DNA of 64,000 bases from Clitoria ternatea (taxonomy: Eukaryota > Streptophyta > Magnoliopsida > Fabales > Fabaceae): the NCBI GenBank assembly GCA_037962975.1, contig CM075674.1, forward strand, positions 90,598,501-90,662,500. The letters are read 5' to 3'. Of the stretch, positions 34,259-47,193 are shown piece by piece. The stretch's first letter is position 1. The number at the start of each line of letters is the position of its first letter. Below the pieces are notes generated by a model. It was not told where the DNA came from. It saw only the letters and a program-made list of their open reading frames with translations, and made no database searches. The translations under genes were made by a program, and so were the position numbers.

Positions 34259-37133
34259 TGTAACATCCCTAATTTCATTATTTCTTATTTAAAATAAACT
34301 TTCAAAGGAATTTGATTATAGTTCTTTAGAACTTTTTGATTGTTATACAATTTATAATTTTTTTGGAAAGTTTTATATTTTTTAATAAATATTTGAGAAA
34401 ATGACCAAAATACCCTTAATCTTTTATCTAATAACCAAAATGCCATTGCCGACATCATCGCTTACTTATGACTTACCTCATCGCCTACATCATCGCTTAC
34501 TTATTGCTTATATCATCAGTTAGGTCATTAGTTACATCATGAATAGTAAAATAAATAATAAAATAATCTTAAATAGTGAATTTCCCCTCCTATAAATAGG
34601 TGGTTCATTTGCAAGATTTACATACCAAAATTAGAGAGAGAATCTAGAAAGATAGTGCTTAAGAAATTAGTGGAAAGTAGATTTTTTGGTAGAAAGAGAT
34701 TCTATCGGAGATGTAAGGTAATAATACCTTTCTTCTATATTCTTTTTATGATTATTTAGGTTATTCTTTTTAACACTCTTAAACTATTAATATACTATTA
34801 CTATTATGAATAAGTTACTATGGTAAAAATAAATTACCACTATGTGTTATTTTTATGATTTAATGTTATTATTCACTATTTACTGTTACCATTTATAATT
34901 TACCATTTATTGTTATTCAAAATTTATTATTTACTGTTATTATTCAAAATTTATTACTTATTATTACTATTCAAAAATTACTATTTACTGTTACTAATGA
35001 TGATTTACTATTTACTATTATTATGCATAATTACTATTTACCATTTCTAATAGTAATTTTAATTTTAATCTTATGCTTATACTGAAATAAATTAGTGTTA
35101 ATATTTTTTTTTAGAACTCGGAGGCACAGAGTGAATTCACTTTTGGTAGCAATTCAAGGTAAGAGGGAGTGAGATAAGAGTATAATATGAAAATACATAA
35201 GAATAATGGGAGGAGTCCCTTACTCCTTTTAAACATAACAATATTATTATTTTAAAACCATAACTTTTAACTTAAAATTTATAATAATTGTTATTAATAA
35301 ATTAAGTATCTCGTGTAACTTAATCTGAAATATCTATTCAAGGACTTAAACTATTTGACCTATACGGACTAGACTGAACCTATGCAAGGACTTGGACTGT
35401 TATGACCTATATAGACTTAACTAAACCTATGCAAGGACTGGACTATCATGGACATACGTAGACCTTTACGAGGAATAGATCATAAGGACTTAAAATAAAC
35501 TTTATTAATTTAAATAACCACTAAACTTTGAATTATGATATTTATAAGTAATATTTAATTATTTGATTTGATTATGATTGATAATATTTATTTGTGATTG
35601 ATGATGTTTGATTGTGATTGACAATGTTTGATTATGATTAATGATCTTGTAATGTGGAGTTTGAGCATATAGCAAGCGTGATGGAAAGCTAAAACTCAGT
35701 ACGAATTTACTTATCTCCTACTTCCTTATTTACTTATTCATCTTTATTCAAATTACTTTTAAGAAATTTCTTAGTTTTCAATGAAACTACATAAGTTTTT
35801 GGAAATCCATTTTATCTTTTAAAAAATATATATATATATATATATTTACTAAAATTAAGATTTCTAGTTAGTGAAAGAAAAAGAAAGAGAAATTATTTTA
35901 TAAAAATAAATTTTTACTAATATTTTACTTTAAACTCTTAATATATATATATATATTATTTTCAAAATGTATAAAAATATTATACAAAATTTTCAAGTAC
36001 TAAGGTTTTAAAGATTGATAATTCTGAATTTGAGTTTTTAGTAATTGATTTTGAATTAACCTATAAACTTTCTAAAAAAGTTTGTGAAATATATTTAAGG
36101 CTTTGAAACTCAAATTATAATGAGATTTGATTTGTGATTTGAAAAGAAACTGTACTAAAATTCTATGTGTGTCATAGAACTTATTTGAGTATTTGAAAAA
36201 GTACAGTTTACTAGGGTGACTATGTCGCGATTCGTAGGCCCTGATAATATAATTGAGTTTCTTAAAGCCTTAACCAACTAAATATGCGAGTAGTTCATGT
36301 ATCATGAAACATCAAAGAGAAACAAAATAATATTTTCTAGGGATGGATTATAGAAATCGAGGATACATTAGAGGAGGCTTAATTTTGAGCCTTGGGATGA
36401 GAGGGTGTGAAAGGGTGCTTCAAGGGACTTGGGGTCGCTCCCTAGTGTTTGGTACTTTCTAAATAAAAACCTTATCAGTCTGACTAGTCTCTAAGTGTTT
36501 CCATGCCAGTCGAGTTGTTCATGTTATTATTAGTATCCGGAATTATGAAACAGTGTAAACTCCTGGTTGGCCTAGTGCAAATTAAAAATTTAAGGGCCCA
36601 CATATATAGGTAAGTTATGATGAAGATATTGCATAACATTCATACATTCATAATTGATTGTGTATGTAATTGTGATTGATGTTATTATTATACTAAATTT
36701 TGAAAACCCTTTATTGTTTATGTCCCATTTGGGAATATTATATTCTGTTTCTCACTCCTTTCTTCGTATTTTTGTTTCATATGTTTTAAATTGATGATTC
36801 ATACAGAGGGAAGGATCGAAGAATCCAGGAAGTAAATATAACACGTTCTAGAAAAGGATCTCGGTATGAATACCGTGGTCCAATGAATAAATAATATCAT
36901 TAAGCAACTGCTCTTAGGCCATGGAGTTTCCTCTCTTTCTAATAATGTTTAATATTTATTTTCTTTGGATGAATGTAAAACTACTTTATAAATTTTAATG
37001 ATGATATTCATGAGGTATTTCAGAAATATTGTATGTAATTTTACTCTGATAATTTCTTTTAACAATTATATTTTTAGTAAAAAAAATTACAAAATTTTTT
37101 AGAATTTATTGAGATGTAACAGAGGGTGTTGCA
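34259..37133 (+). mobile_element. Solo LTR E (2875 bp)
   Basis: The segment opens TGTAACATCCC, closes GGTGTTGCA, and is flanked by TCGAG on both sides. It has no internal coding region, so it is a solo LTR left by recombination between the two LTRs of a gypsy element. It has a clear TATA box at 34591. Family A copy 1 shows the sequence without this insertion. Confidence 0.88.
34591..34598 (+). promoter_or_regulatory. TATA box of solo LTR E
   Basis: TATAAATA in CCCCTCCTATAAATAGG is a strong plant TATA match, about 330 bp into the LTR. Confidence 0.65.
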
Positions 37134-37395
37134 TCGAGACTATTGTAAGTCTTGACGTTTATTTCATGCTATGTTATGTTGCTTGTAATAACTATTATTG
37201 GGAGCCTACAAGCCCCGTACTCTTTTAAGTACACTTGTTTAGAGAATCGATCTATGTTAGGAATTTTATTTAAACTGTGTGCTGATGATCACCAATAAAA
37301 AAGAAACTTCTATTTTTCTCAAATAATTAGTTACTCCATAATTAAGTGGGACGTTCCAGTGTGGGAATTAGTCCTAGTTAATCGAGGATGTCACA
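37134..37395 (+). repeat. Family A LTR, copy 2, right part, with right TSD of solo LTR E
   Basis: TCGAG (37134-37138) is the right target duplication of solo LTR E. The family A sequence then continues to CGAGGATGTCACA at 37395. Confidence 0.82.
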
Positions 37396-38804
37396 ATACT
37401 GGTAAATGAATTAGGTCGCCAGCCAACAACCAGTAGGAACTAAGTATACACCTACACAGTCAAAATAGCCTATACCCTTAGAATAGTCCTACCCAATATT
37501 GAAGAGATTATACCACAAGTGACTTAGGATAAATCCCTGGCTAGTATCATTTCTCTAAATGATAATTGAAAGAGATATAAAGGACCATATAAAATAAGCT
37601 TGATGTTAAGAATGAAAGTGACTATTGGGGGGACCCTATCGATGACGAGTATGATGGAAAATGAATATATATATATATATATATATATATGAGACATGCA
37701 TCATTTACATATGACTATGTGGAAACTAGAACATACACCATGGGTACGTTAGAGGACATTCACGTTTGGTGTTCGAGGAGAACCTTGGGAGTACAATCAG
37801 GACAGAAACCCAATGACATCAAAGTCGAGCCTCAAGCTGGGTGAGACGATACAAGCCTGGTGTACTTTGACTAAATGACGGAATGTAACTATGACCGTGG
37901 AAGAGCCAAGTCCTATTATGATATGATGATATGAGATGGATCCATGTTGAATAAGACTTGTGAGTCCTTAGTACCCTATGATATGATGTGAGGGACTTGG
38001 TGGGCTCCGGTCGCTCTAGTACAGAAACATTGTGTCCAGAGGCAGCCTAGCAGGATGGATTCTGATGGATATAAGGACTATGATGATGGATGAGATGGAT
38101 TTGGGCCCACATGCATCATGATGGCTAAGAAAAGATTAACTGAATGGAAGGGAACCCATGCATTGCACTACATACTCTAAGTGACTTTTTGTTTGATTGT
38201 GATTATTGATTGTTATATTATTGATACTGTATTCGTTAAGGAATTAATATTAAAACTTTATAAAATAATTAGTGTTGAGGGAAAGAGCAGGAAGTTGTAT
38301 ATTCAGGGACGACAAAAAGGCTGTGATAATAAATAACTTAGAATGAATTGATTAGCGACCCTTGTTATGAATGTTAGAACCAAAAATTTTATAGGCTTGT
38401 ATTGTGTAGGAGGGATGTCAGAAATGACACTCTTCGAGTGTTGTGGAAGAAAAGGCTCACCCTTATAATGTTTTTCCAGACCTTTCATCGGACCACGCTC
38501 TCGTGCTTGCAGGGATCAGAGTATACTACGCGTTAAGGATCAGCCAAACTCTCCTCGATTAATGATGATTAGGATAGATGTTTTTTTTCATGTTTCGAAT
38601 GGGAGCCTGTGTGCCCCTGATTTTTAGTATATATAGTTTACTGTTTACGATCATGTATTATATATAACAGTTTTGTATATAATGTATTCGTTCCACCAAA
38701 TTTTTCTTATGTAAAAAAATAAACTTCCACCTTTTTCTAAAACTCGTAACCTCTTAGTTAAATAGGATGATCTAGTGGAAGAGATTGTCCTAGTTAACCG
38801 AGGG

Positions 38805-38805
<1 letters not shown>
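37396..38805 (+). repeat. Family C LTR, copy 1, right part
   Basis: This aligns with 40826-42203. It ends GTTAACCGAGGGTGTTA and runs straight into an (ATT)n tract. A perfect (AT)13 microsatellite lies at 37665-37690. Confidence 0.75.

Positions 38806-38882
<77 letters not shown>
38806..38882 (+). repeat. (ATT)n microsatellite, about 25 units
   Basis: A perfect 77-base ATT tract forms the junction between the two family C LTR copies. Its purity suggests it is young or still changing length. Confidence 0.95.
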
Positions 38883-39227
38883 GGCCAGCTCTACCACTAC
38901 TCTTGGCATTTTCTTTATTTAATTTCTATTATTTAAATTACTAAATATAATGGTCGATTTTGCCTTCTTATTCTTCGCATTAATTTTTCCTTTATTACTT
39001 TACTGTTATCTATATTATAATGGTTGGCCTTGCCACCTTATTTTCCATATTAAATTTCCTTTTACTTTATTTGTTTATCAATATTATAATGGTCGGCTCA
39101 GCCGCCTTTTCAGTACTCTTTCCAATATTTAAATACTATTTATTTATACTGTCATATATAATGGTTGGCTCCGCCGCCTTATAATAATAATAATTATTGT
39201 TACTATCACTCTCGTTATTATTATTAT

Positions 39228-39259
<32 letters not shown>

Positions 39260-42203
39260 TTATAAGTAATGGCCAAGTACCTTCTTTAAATTAAAACAAT
39301 ACCATTTAAAATTACTACTATTTCAATTACTAGTTATAAAATCCAAATACATTATTTGCTCTTCAACCTAGACGCTATTTAAGCCAAAATATAGCCAATG
39401 TATTTCTTGAATAATATAAAAATAACCTACAACATCCAAAAACAGGTGGGATCTAACAACTTAAGGATGAATATTTTTGAGATAGCAAACATATAGATAC
39501 TTAGGGGTTGGAGAAGTAATAATAATAATATTGAGTTAGGAATTAAGTAGTTACGTAAAATATTTTAAGGATCTAGTGGATTTCAATAAATGGTCATAGT
39601 AATAAACTACTAAATAGATCCTGGGAGTAAAACGTAGTATAAAAGGACTAAAAGGAACTACTAGGAATTGATAGGCTAGATAAGATATCAATAATGAATC
39701 TCTAGTACATTTTAAGTTAGGTACATACTTTAGGATAGTAAGTAGGTCTTTAAGTAGTAACTAGACAATAATGCAGAAAAAGGAAGATTAGATTTATATG
39801 AAAAACAATATAGAATTAGTAAACAAGTTTATAAAAAGAAATTAGAAGTAACAGAGACAATTGGTTAATAAATAAAGAGGATAGTTTAAAAGTAATATAT
39901 AAAGATATAGATTGTTAATAACTAGCCATTGTTTGAGTAAAAAAAGAGTTGGATCTAGATTATAAACAATTGATAACTCAAGAGTAATAAATCCTATGGA
40001 TACATTAAATAGAATCTAAAAATAGTTAGTAAGCAAAAAGGGATAAGTACCTTGTTGACGGGGATAGTAATTTAGTTAAAGGTAATAATAACTAAATATA
40101 AATAGGGATTTAATGTGTGTGTATATGTATATATACACGCTAGGTAAATAAATATACTTGTATGTCTAAATACCCACTATTAGTATATGTCTCTTATAGT
40201 GAAATAATAGAAGTACCCTTTAGTGTTTAACGTTTAGTAATAATTAAATAAGAAGGGGATATATATCTATAGTGAGCAATAGTATTTTATGATAATTATT
40301 ACCAAAATAAATATGATCCGACTACGACATAGGATTAACTAGGTAAATTAATCCAAGTCTGTTTGACGAGTGAGTTGTTTGACTGAGTTAAGTAGGCTTG
40401 ATCGACTTATATGAATTATCTATTTGTTGTGATATACGTGCTAGTGTGAAGTCATGAGTATGATGAATTAAATGAGTGAGTGATATGTGCTTGATTGATT
40501 AATGTGAATGATTATATGGATTACATGTTCTTGTTGGTATGATAAGTGACATAAGATTGGTGAAATATATAATGAAAGGAATAAATTTTGTATGATGCAT
40601 TGATAAAATATTATATAAAGAATAAAAGCAAGAATATGTCTCGGTAGGGATCCTGATATGATATGACATGACAATGAAATGGTGATAGAATGGATCTGAT
40701 GAGATGGTAATACACTGAGACGTAAGTTTGTACCCCAAGAAATGATAAACATGCGTACTCAACCCCACTTTCATTTTTAATTATCGAAAGGATATATTAC
40801 GACTATAATAACAACTAAAGATAATATTGGCAAGTGAATTAGACAGTTAGCCAATAACCAGTAGGAACTAAATATACACCTATACCGTTAGTACAATACA
40901 TATCTGTAGAATAGTCCTACCAAGTATTGTCATCACTAATGACTTAAGATAATTCCCTGACCAGACTCACTTTCTCTAAAAGATAATTCAGGAAGATTCA
41001 AGGGACAATATAAAATAAACCCAATGTTAAGAATGAAAGTAACTGTTAAGGGGACCTTACCGATGACGAGCATGATAGAAAATGGAAGAATGTGTATGAG
41101 ACATTCATCATTTGCATATGACGTATGGAAACTAGAGCATACACCATGGGTACGTTGGAGGACATTCACATTCGGTCTCTGAGGAGAACTTTAGGAAAAC
41201 AACCAGGATGGAATCTCAATGGCATCAGAGTCGCGCTTGAAGTCGGGTGAGATGATGCAAGCCTGATGTACTTTGACTAGATAACAAAATGTTACTATAA
41301 CCGTGGAAGAGCCAAGTCCCATTATGATATGATGATATGAGATGGATCCATGCTGAATAGGACTTGTGAGTGCTTAGTACCCTATGATATGATGAGGGGG
41401 ACTTGGTGAGCTTTGGTCACTCTAGTACGGAAACGTTGTGTCCAAGGGCAGCCTAGGCAAGACGGGTTCTGATATGATACGATGATGAGATTTGGGCCCA
41501 CATGCATCATGATGGCTAAGAAATGATTAACTGAATGGAATGCAACCTATGCATTGCACTACATTCCTTGATAGAGTTTATGTTTGATTATGATTATTGA
41601 TTGTTATATTATTGATCATGTTTTCATTAAGGAATTAGTGTTAAAACCTTATAAAACAATTAATGCTGAGGGGGGGAGCGGGAAGTTATATATTTAGGGA
41701 CGACAGGGAGGTTGAGTAATGATAGGTAACTTAGAATGGAATAATTAGGGACCCTTATTGTGAATATTAGAAACAGAAATTTTATAGGCTTGTACTGTGT
41801 GGGAGGGATGTTAGAAATGACACTCTTTGATTGTTGTGGAAGAAGAGGCTTACCCTTGCAATATTTTTCCAGATCTTCCGGCAGATCACACTCTCGTGCT
41901 TGTAGGGACCAGAATATACTACACATTGAGGATCAGCCAGACTCTCTTGGGCCGATAATGATTAAGATAGATGTCTTTTGTTCTTGTTTTGAATGGGGAG
42001 CCTGCGTGCCCCTGATTCTCAGTATGTATAGTTTACTATTTATGATGATGTATTGTATATAACAGTGTTGTATATAATATATCTATTCCACCAAATTTTT
42101 CTTGTAAAAAAAAAACTTCCATATTTTTCTAAAACTTGTAACCTCTCAATTAAATAAGCTGATCTAATGGAAGAGATTATCCTAGTTAACCGAGGGTGTT
42201 ACA
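38883..42203 (+). repeat. Giant gypsy LTR, family C, copy 2
   Basis: This is an uninterrupted copy of about 3.3 kb ending GTTAACCGAGGGTGTTACA. It opens with five units of about 70 bp (near 38883, 38948, 39018, 39084, 39159), one more than copy 1. A (TAC)n tract lies at 39228-39259. The last 50 bases are similar to the end of family A, so the two families are related. No gene is present. Confidence 0.78.
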
Positions 42204-43124
42204 CATGTACCTTGAGCTGTTTTTTTTCTGTTTTTGGACTCCATATCTGTGACTCCCCTTGGCAATTTGGGTTGCATGACTTGTTCTTAGGTACCATAAA
42301 GCGATCGGCAATGATCGGCTACAAACAGCGAAAGATTCGAAGTAAACGATGAATTTTTGGTAAATGATCTTTTTAATTTGAACAAATGCATGGCTATTTG
42401 TGGTTCCTCTTTTGCTGGCCGTGACCTTTGATGACTTGAACACCGCTTCGGTTTGTCTCATTTTAAATAATGCCATAATGCTCCTTTAACGCCCGGGGGT
42501 AATTCCTTTAAGTTTCATCACGATCCGATGACTAGATTTAACGTTGTGTCATTTTTCGTCATTATTAGTGATTTTCATTACATTTTTGTGTCTATGTGTG
42601 TTTCCACGAATTTTATTAAATGTATCTCGACATCCATGCATTCCATGAAAAAGTTTATAAAAATTGAAGTTGTTGCGAAGAAACTGCGAATTTTAGAATT
42701 AGAGGGGGCTTGGTTGAAATTCGATATGGTTGTATATTAAATTATAAATTTAGAGAATTTTTTTTATTATGCAATTTGTTACAATATCTGGTAAGCCCTA
42801 CTAAATTAAGATTAGAATTCATCATTAAAGAGTTCTGAAGCAAAAATTTAAACAAGGCTTGCATTTCAAGGAATTTGCCGACTCACGACGCTTACGACTT
42901 TTCTTTTAAGTTTTAAAAGGATTTATAAGGTTTTTATGAAATTATGAAGTTTCTATAATGTTATAATGTTTTTGAGAAAGTTATAAGTTTTATAAATTCA
43001 ATTGGAGTTTATAATAAGAATTAAATAAAATTGTATTAAGTTAGAATTTTAAATATTTAGGAAAAAGATTTTAACAAGACAAGGGGACTTCAATATGAGA
43101 ATGTAGTAACAAGTTAGTAAATGA
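42204..43124 (+). other. Unclassified AT-rich DNA, probably LTR remnant
   Basis: I find no gene and no clear element edges. The style (long AT-rich runs, a G/C block near 42480-42540) resembles a gypsy LTR fragment. Confidence 0.35.
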
Positions 43125-43967
43125 ACTTAAGCCAACATTGATCAAATGGGTTTTGCTCCTGCAAGAGTTTGATTTGATCATTAAAGATAAAAAGGGAAGT
43201 GAAAAGTACTTAGTTGATCACCTTTCCAGGCTTGTTAACAAAGAAGTCATTAATACACAGCCTAAGGTAGATAAGGACTTTCCAGATGAAAAGCCGTTAT
43301 TGATCTAGGAAAGACCATGGTTTGTAGACATGGCAAATTTTAAAGCAGCTGGAGTGATACCTAATGATTATACTTGCCCACAGAAAAAGTTCCTGAAAGA
43401 TGCTAGACACTTTGTATGGGTTGATCCACACTTGTTCAAGATTGGATCTGATAATATCATTCGTAGATGTGTCTCCTCTCAGACAGCAAGAAGCATTCTC
43501 TGGCACTACCATAGCTCTTCCTATGTTGGACATTTTAATGGAGAAAGGATAGCTGCTAAAGTCCTGCAATCAAGATTTTACTAGCCGACTCTATTTAAAG
43601 ATGCAAATTTCTTTATGCAACAATGTGATAACTATTAGAGATCTGGAAGTATTTCTAGAAGGAATGAAATGCCAACGAATACTATACTGGAAGTTGAAGT
43701 CTTTGATTGTTGGGGAATTGACTTTGTTGGCCCTCTTCCTGTATCCTTTCCTAATGAATATATCCTTGTTTTTGTTGATTATGTTACCAAGTGGGTTGAA
43801 GCCATTGCTTCTCCTAAAGCAGATGCTAAAACTGTCATTAAATTCTTGAGAAGAAATATTTTTTATAGGTTTGCCTGTACTCGAGTTCTTATTAGTGATG
43901 GTGGATCCCATTTCTACAATACACAACTGTAAAAGTATCTAGAACATTATGGAGTTAGGCATAAAGT
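43125..43967 (+). pseudogene. pol: Athila pol fragment: end of RNase H and start of integrase
   Basis: The translation matches Athila #1 pol (54520-55360) closely. It includes LIIKDKKGSEKYLVDHLSRL, ERPWFVDMANFKAAGV, WHYHSSSYVGHFNGE (integrase zinc domain), CWGIDFVGPLPVSF and LISDGGSHF (integrase core). Stops at about 43306 and 43582 and a frameshift near 43630 break it. It is cut at both ends, on the right exactly at the start of a family A LTR. It is an old separate copy of the Athila family found complete at 48866. Confidence 0.85.
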
Positions 43968-46130
43968 GTAACAGTCTTTATTTTTGAGAATAGGAAATCA
44001 AACCCTCAGGACTCCTAAGGACACTCTGTTGAGCTTTTGGTAAGAAGCTCGAGGCTTCGGCCTGTTCCCTAAACAGTTTAGAATGAGAAAATAGAGAGAA
44101 ACAGAGTTTAATCTGAAAGATAAGAATACCAAGAGAATGTAATGAGTGAGAAAAATAGAAATAAGAAAATAATAAATAACATTCGACAACACTGTTTAAT
44201 TAGAAATAATACGTAACAACGATTATTTCGGGTACAAATTAATTTATAATTATATGCATTTGATAATTATTTTTTGTTGACAATATTTAATAAATAAATA
44301 ATTATACTAATTTATTCTAAAATTATGTATATATATATATATATATTAAATTGTTTATTTATTTGATAATTATATTTAATATAATACCGCTTGGTTCCTA
44401 AGATTTGAACTGGGACCCAGCCTGAGGTCAGATTCTAACCGTTCGACCTAAGACTAGTGATCCAGTAGGGATACTAGTCCTGTTAGAATACCTCTACGAA
44501 GAATCAAGGGTGTCTTACTTGGCCTTATTAGCTCAATCAGAACCTTTGGCGTCTTCTACGTTTGACCGTTCATATACCTCGGGATATCCGATGGTGACAC
44601 AGTCAGTCTCTGGTGACTCATTTCAACATTTTAGGAATTTTTCCTGAAGGGACCAAAGCTTGATTCGGACTCTATCATCCCTGTTTTTCAATAAGTTGAT
44701 TTCCTCAAAAATCGCCTTAAAACTAGACTTGAATACCTTTGGTATTTTGGACCCAACTTTTATATACGACCTTAGAATAAAACAATTTTGGTCTTAATCT
44801 CTTTGTTTTAAAAATATCTTCAACCTCTGTTTTAGCCCCAAACTTCAATTCTCACTTTGTCAACCCCAAAATCAAAAATGAAGTATATTCGTCTCAAAAT
44901 TCCAACGTTTGGACGTTTTTCTCTGCACATGGGTCAAAAAATTCATAACTTCCTCATACGACCTTCGATTTGCACAAACTTGGTGTCAAAATCTTCGTAA
45001 CAAAATTATCTACATTTTTCGTGAAGCCATCAGAGGCTAAATCCCTCTATATCAGTAGAGTTTAATATATCTTTGTGACCCTTTGGCTGTTTCATTTCAA
45101 TGTTGGCAGCCTTCGATTAAATTCATGTATCTCCTTCATCTGGTGCTTGAATCACTTTGTTCTTTCTAATATGAATCCGTATCAAAGAGGTTTACAATGT
45201 TCATAAAGGTCACAAAATCAAATTCCCAAAGGAGAATTAATGGTGAATTTATTTCTAAGACCCTAGCTGATCTAGGAAGCTTCTAGAGCGTCTTGTCGTA
45301 AATTGGGTAGAAAGCTAATTCTCACTCCATAAATCCCAAAATTTTAAATACTATATTAATTCATGTTTCTCCAGCAATAGCTTGCACTAGGTGCAGTATT
45401 TTCCATATATCTCTCTCATATGACCATAAATTTGAATGATTCCTTCACCAAATTTTTCTTAACTTAATTCTCCACAACTTTTATGAAGAACACAAAGCCC
45501 AAATCCCTACCAATTTTGCCCAGAAAAATAATTTATGCAAGGAACAAAAATCCCGTCATAACCCTGCACCACTTTTGTATTTGGGCCATAACTCCCTCAT
45601 TTCTTAATGTATTTTTTTGTGCTTTATATCAAATTAAAGATAACAAAAAGTTATACAACTTTTATGTTTGGACCATTTTCTAATTCAGCCCAAAAAGTTA
45701 GCACAAGATAACGCCCTTGGAAGTAGACACATTAGCTCCCGTGCAACTATAGCCAATTAAGCTTCTCCACCGAAGGGACACTTGTAGAACTCTTGAAAAC
45801 TTCCTCTCCATACATCACCAGCCCTTGCCATCTTCCCTAAGAGGTGTCACCAGCTGGTCCCTCCTCTCCATTCAGACCATTCACCTCCTATTGTATCCAA
45901 TAGCATTTCATGCAAATGAACCATCATCATCATTTCACCTAGGCCTAACTTCATCACTTCATCCTAATCACCTATTGTCTTTACTATTCTTTCACTCCCT
46001 CTTCATGGTAGAAACAACACCTTCTCCTCCTCTCTATTTTCCTCTCTTAGACACCACTCCAACCACCACAATGACCACTCTTAACCACTATAAGCGTAAT
46101 GATTTAGCTTTCCCTTTCAAGTTTCATAGA
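43968..46130 (+). repeat. Family A-type LTR, copy 3, right-truncated
   Basis: TGTAACAGTC opens directly after the Athila pol fragment, into which it inserted. The stretch 45300-45720 aligns with 13980-14370 of family A copy 1. The rest is more diverged. It ends without a CA terminus near 46130, where CACTA-related DNA starts. An (AT)n tract lies near 44328-44346. Confidence 0.65.
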
Positions 46131-46240
46131 TTTTTTTTATTGTAGTTGGATATGGTAGTAACTTATATATACAATGTTTATTCAGTATTAAGTTAATTGT
46201 ACATAAATTAATTATTAGTTTTTCCTTGTATTTACTAAGA

Positions 46241-46360
46241 ATGGATCGACGTTGGTTGTATGCTAATCGTTTGTCACAAAAGTATGAGGATGGAGTGAAA
46301 GAATTCATTAGCTTTGCAATTGAACATGCCAAAGACCCCAACCGCATTCCTTGCCCATCA
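46241..46360 (+). pseudogene. CACTA transposase-associated domain fragment
   Basis: ATG at 46241 opens about 40 codons reading MDRRWLYANRLSQKYEDGV then KEFISFAIEHAK and RIPCPS. This is the N-terminal transposase-associated domain of plant CACTA (En/Spm) transposases, which usually continues CPCxxC. It stops where a CACTA terminus-like sequence begins, so another CACTA element probably inserted here. Confidence 0.75.
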
Positions 46361-46380
46361 CAACTAAAAAAACACCTGTT
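46359..46380 (+). repeat. Probable CACTA terminal inverted repeat end
   Basis: CACAACTAAAAAAACACC resembles the plant CACTA terminus (CACTAcAAAAAA). Subterminal GCGATGG/GCGACGG motifs follow at once. The matching other terminus was not found. Confidence 0.5.
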
Positions 46381-46593
46381 AGCGATGGCCACATGCGGTC
46401 GTTAATCCATGCTAAGGCCGTCGCAAATATAATTAGCGACGGCCTTGCAGACGGCCAAATCCCCGTCGCTAACACCTTCGTCGAAGATAGATCAGCGACC
46501 ACATATTGGTCGTCGCTAAATTGCCAACGACATAACGCCGTCGCTAACATGGTCTCTGCTTTACTGACTTCAGCCGTCGTAACTGACCCCATT

Positions 46594-46852
46594 CAGCGAC
46601 CACCAGAAGTCGTCGCTATTAGTAGCCATACAGCGACCACCCAAATTCGTCGCTATTGGTAGCCATACAACGACCACATATGGTCGTCGCTATTGGCAGC
46701 CATACAGCGACCACCTGCATCTGTCGCTATTGGTGGCCATACAGCGACCACCTGCATCCCTCGCTGTTGCTAGCCATACAGCGACCACGTGAGTCCGTTG
46801 CTATTGGCAACCATTCAGCGACCACCATTGTCCGTCGCTAATGGGATTTTTT
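46594..46852 (+). repeat. 37-bp tandem subterminal repeat of the CACTA element, seven units
   Basis: CAGCGACC or a one-base variant starts at 46594, 46631, 46668, 46705, 46742, 46779 and 46816, exactly every 37 bp. Each unit pairs GCGAC with a downstream GTCGC, giving a small dyad, followed by TATTGGNAGCCATA. Subterminal repeats of CACTA elements bind their own regulatory protein in the known En/Spm and Tam1 systems. Looser copies extend left to 46380. Confidence 0.9.
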
Positions 46853-47193
46853 AGTTTATTTTTAAATTGGTTAAATATCTATAGGTTTTGTTAATTTAAC
46901 TTTAAAATAAAAATGTTGATTAATATTTTGTATTGGCTGATAAAATTTTATAATTAAATTTGAATAATTTTTATTTTAATATTAAATTATTATTAAAAAC
47001 AAAATAATAGATTAAATTTAATTATCAAATAGGTTGAATTATTAATGATATCATAATAAGGCATTTTTCTTTGAATTTAATTACAAATAAATATTGACAT
47101 AATAAATGAAGAATGACAAAATAAATACTGAATGAAATATAATATAAAAACTATAAATCAAATATACAATGTGTATACATAATAAAAATATAA
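46853..47193 (+). other. AT-rich CACTA interior
   Basis: About 340 bases of AT-rich DNA between the subterminal repeats and the end of the reverse-strand gene. I see no gene; it could hold the gene's 3' untranslated region. Confidence 0.5.

Noticed and set aside
42487..42525. A short stretch (AATTCCTTTAAGTTTCA) identical to a universal small-subunit rRNA primer site
   Set aside because: Only 17 bases match and the flanks do not resemble rRNA, so it is chance within LTR-like DNA.
46351..46662. 103-codon ORF across the CACTA terminus
   Set aside because: It lies over the subterminal tandem repeats, whose regular unit creates open frames by chance.
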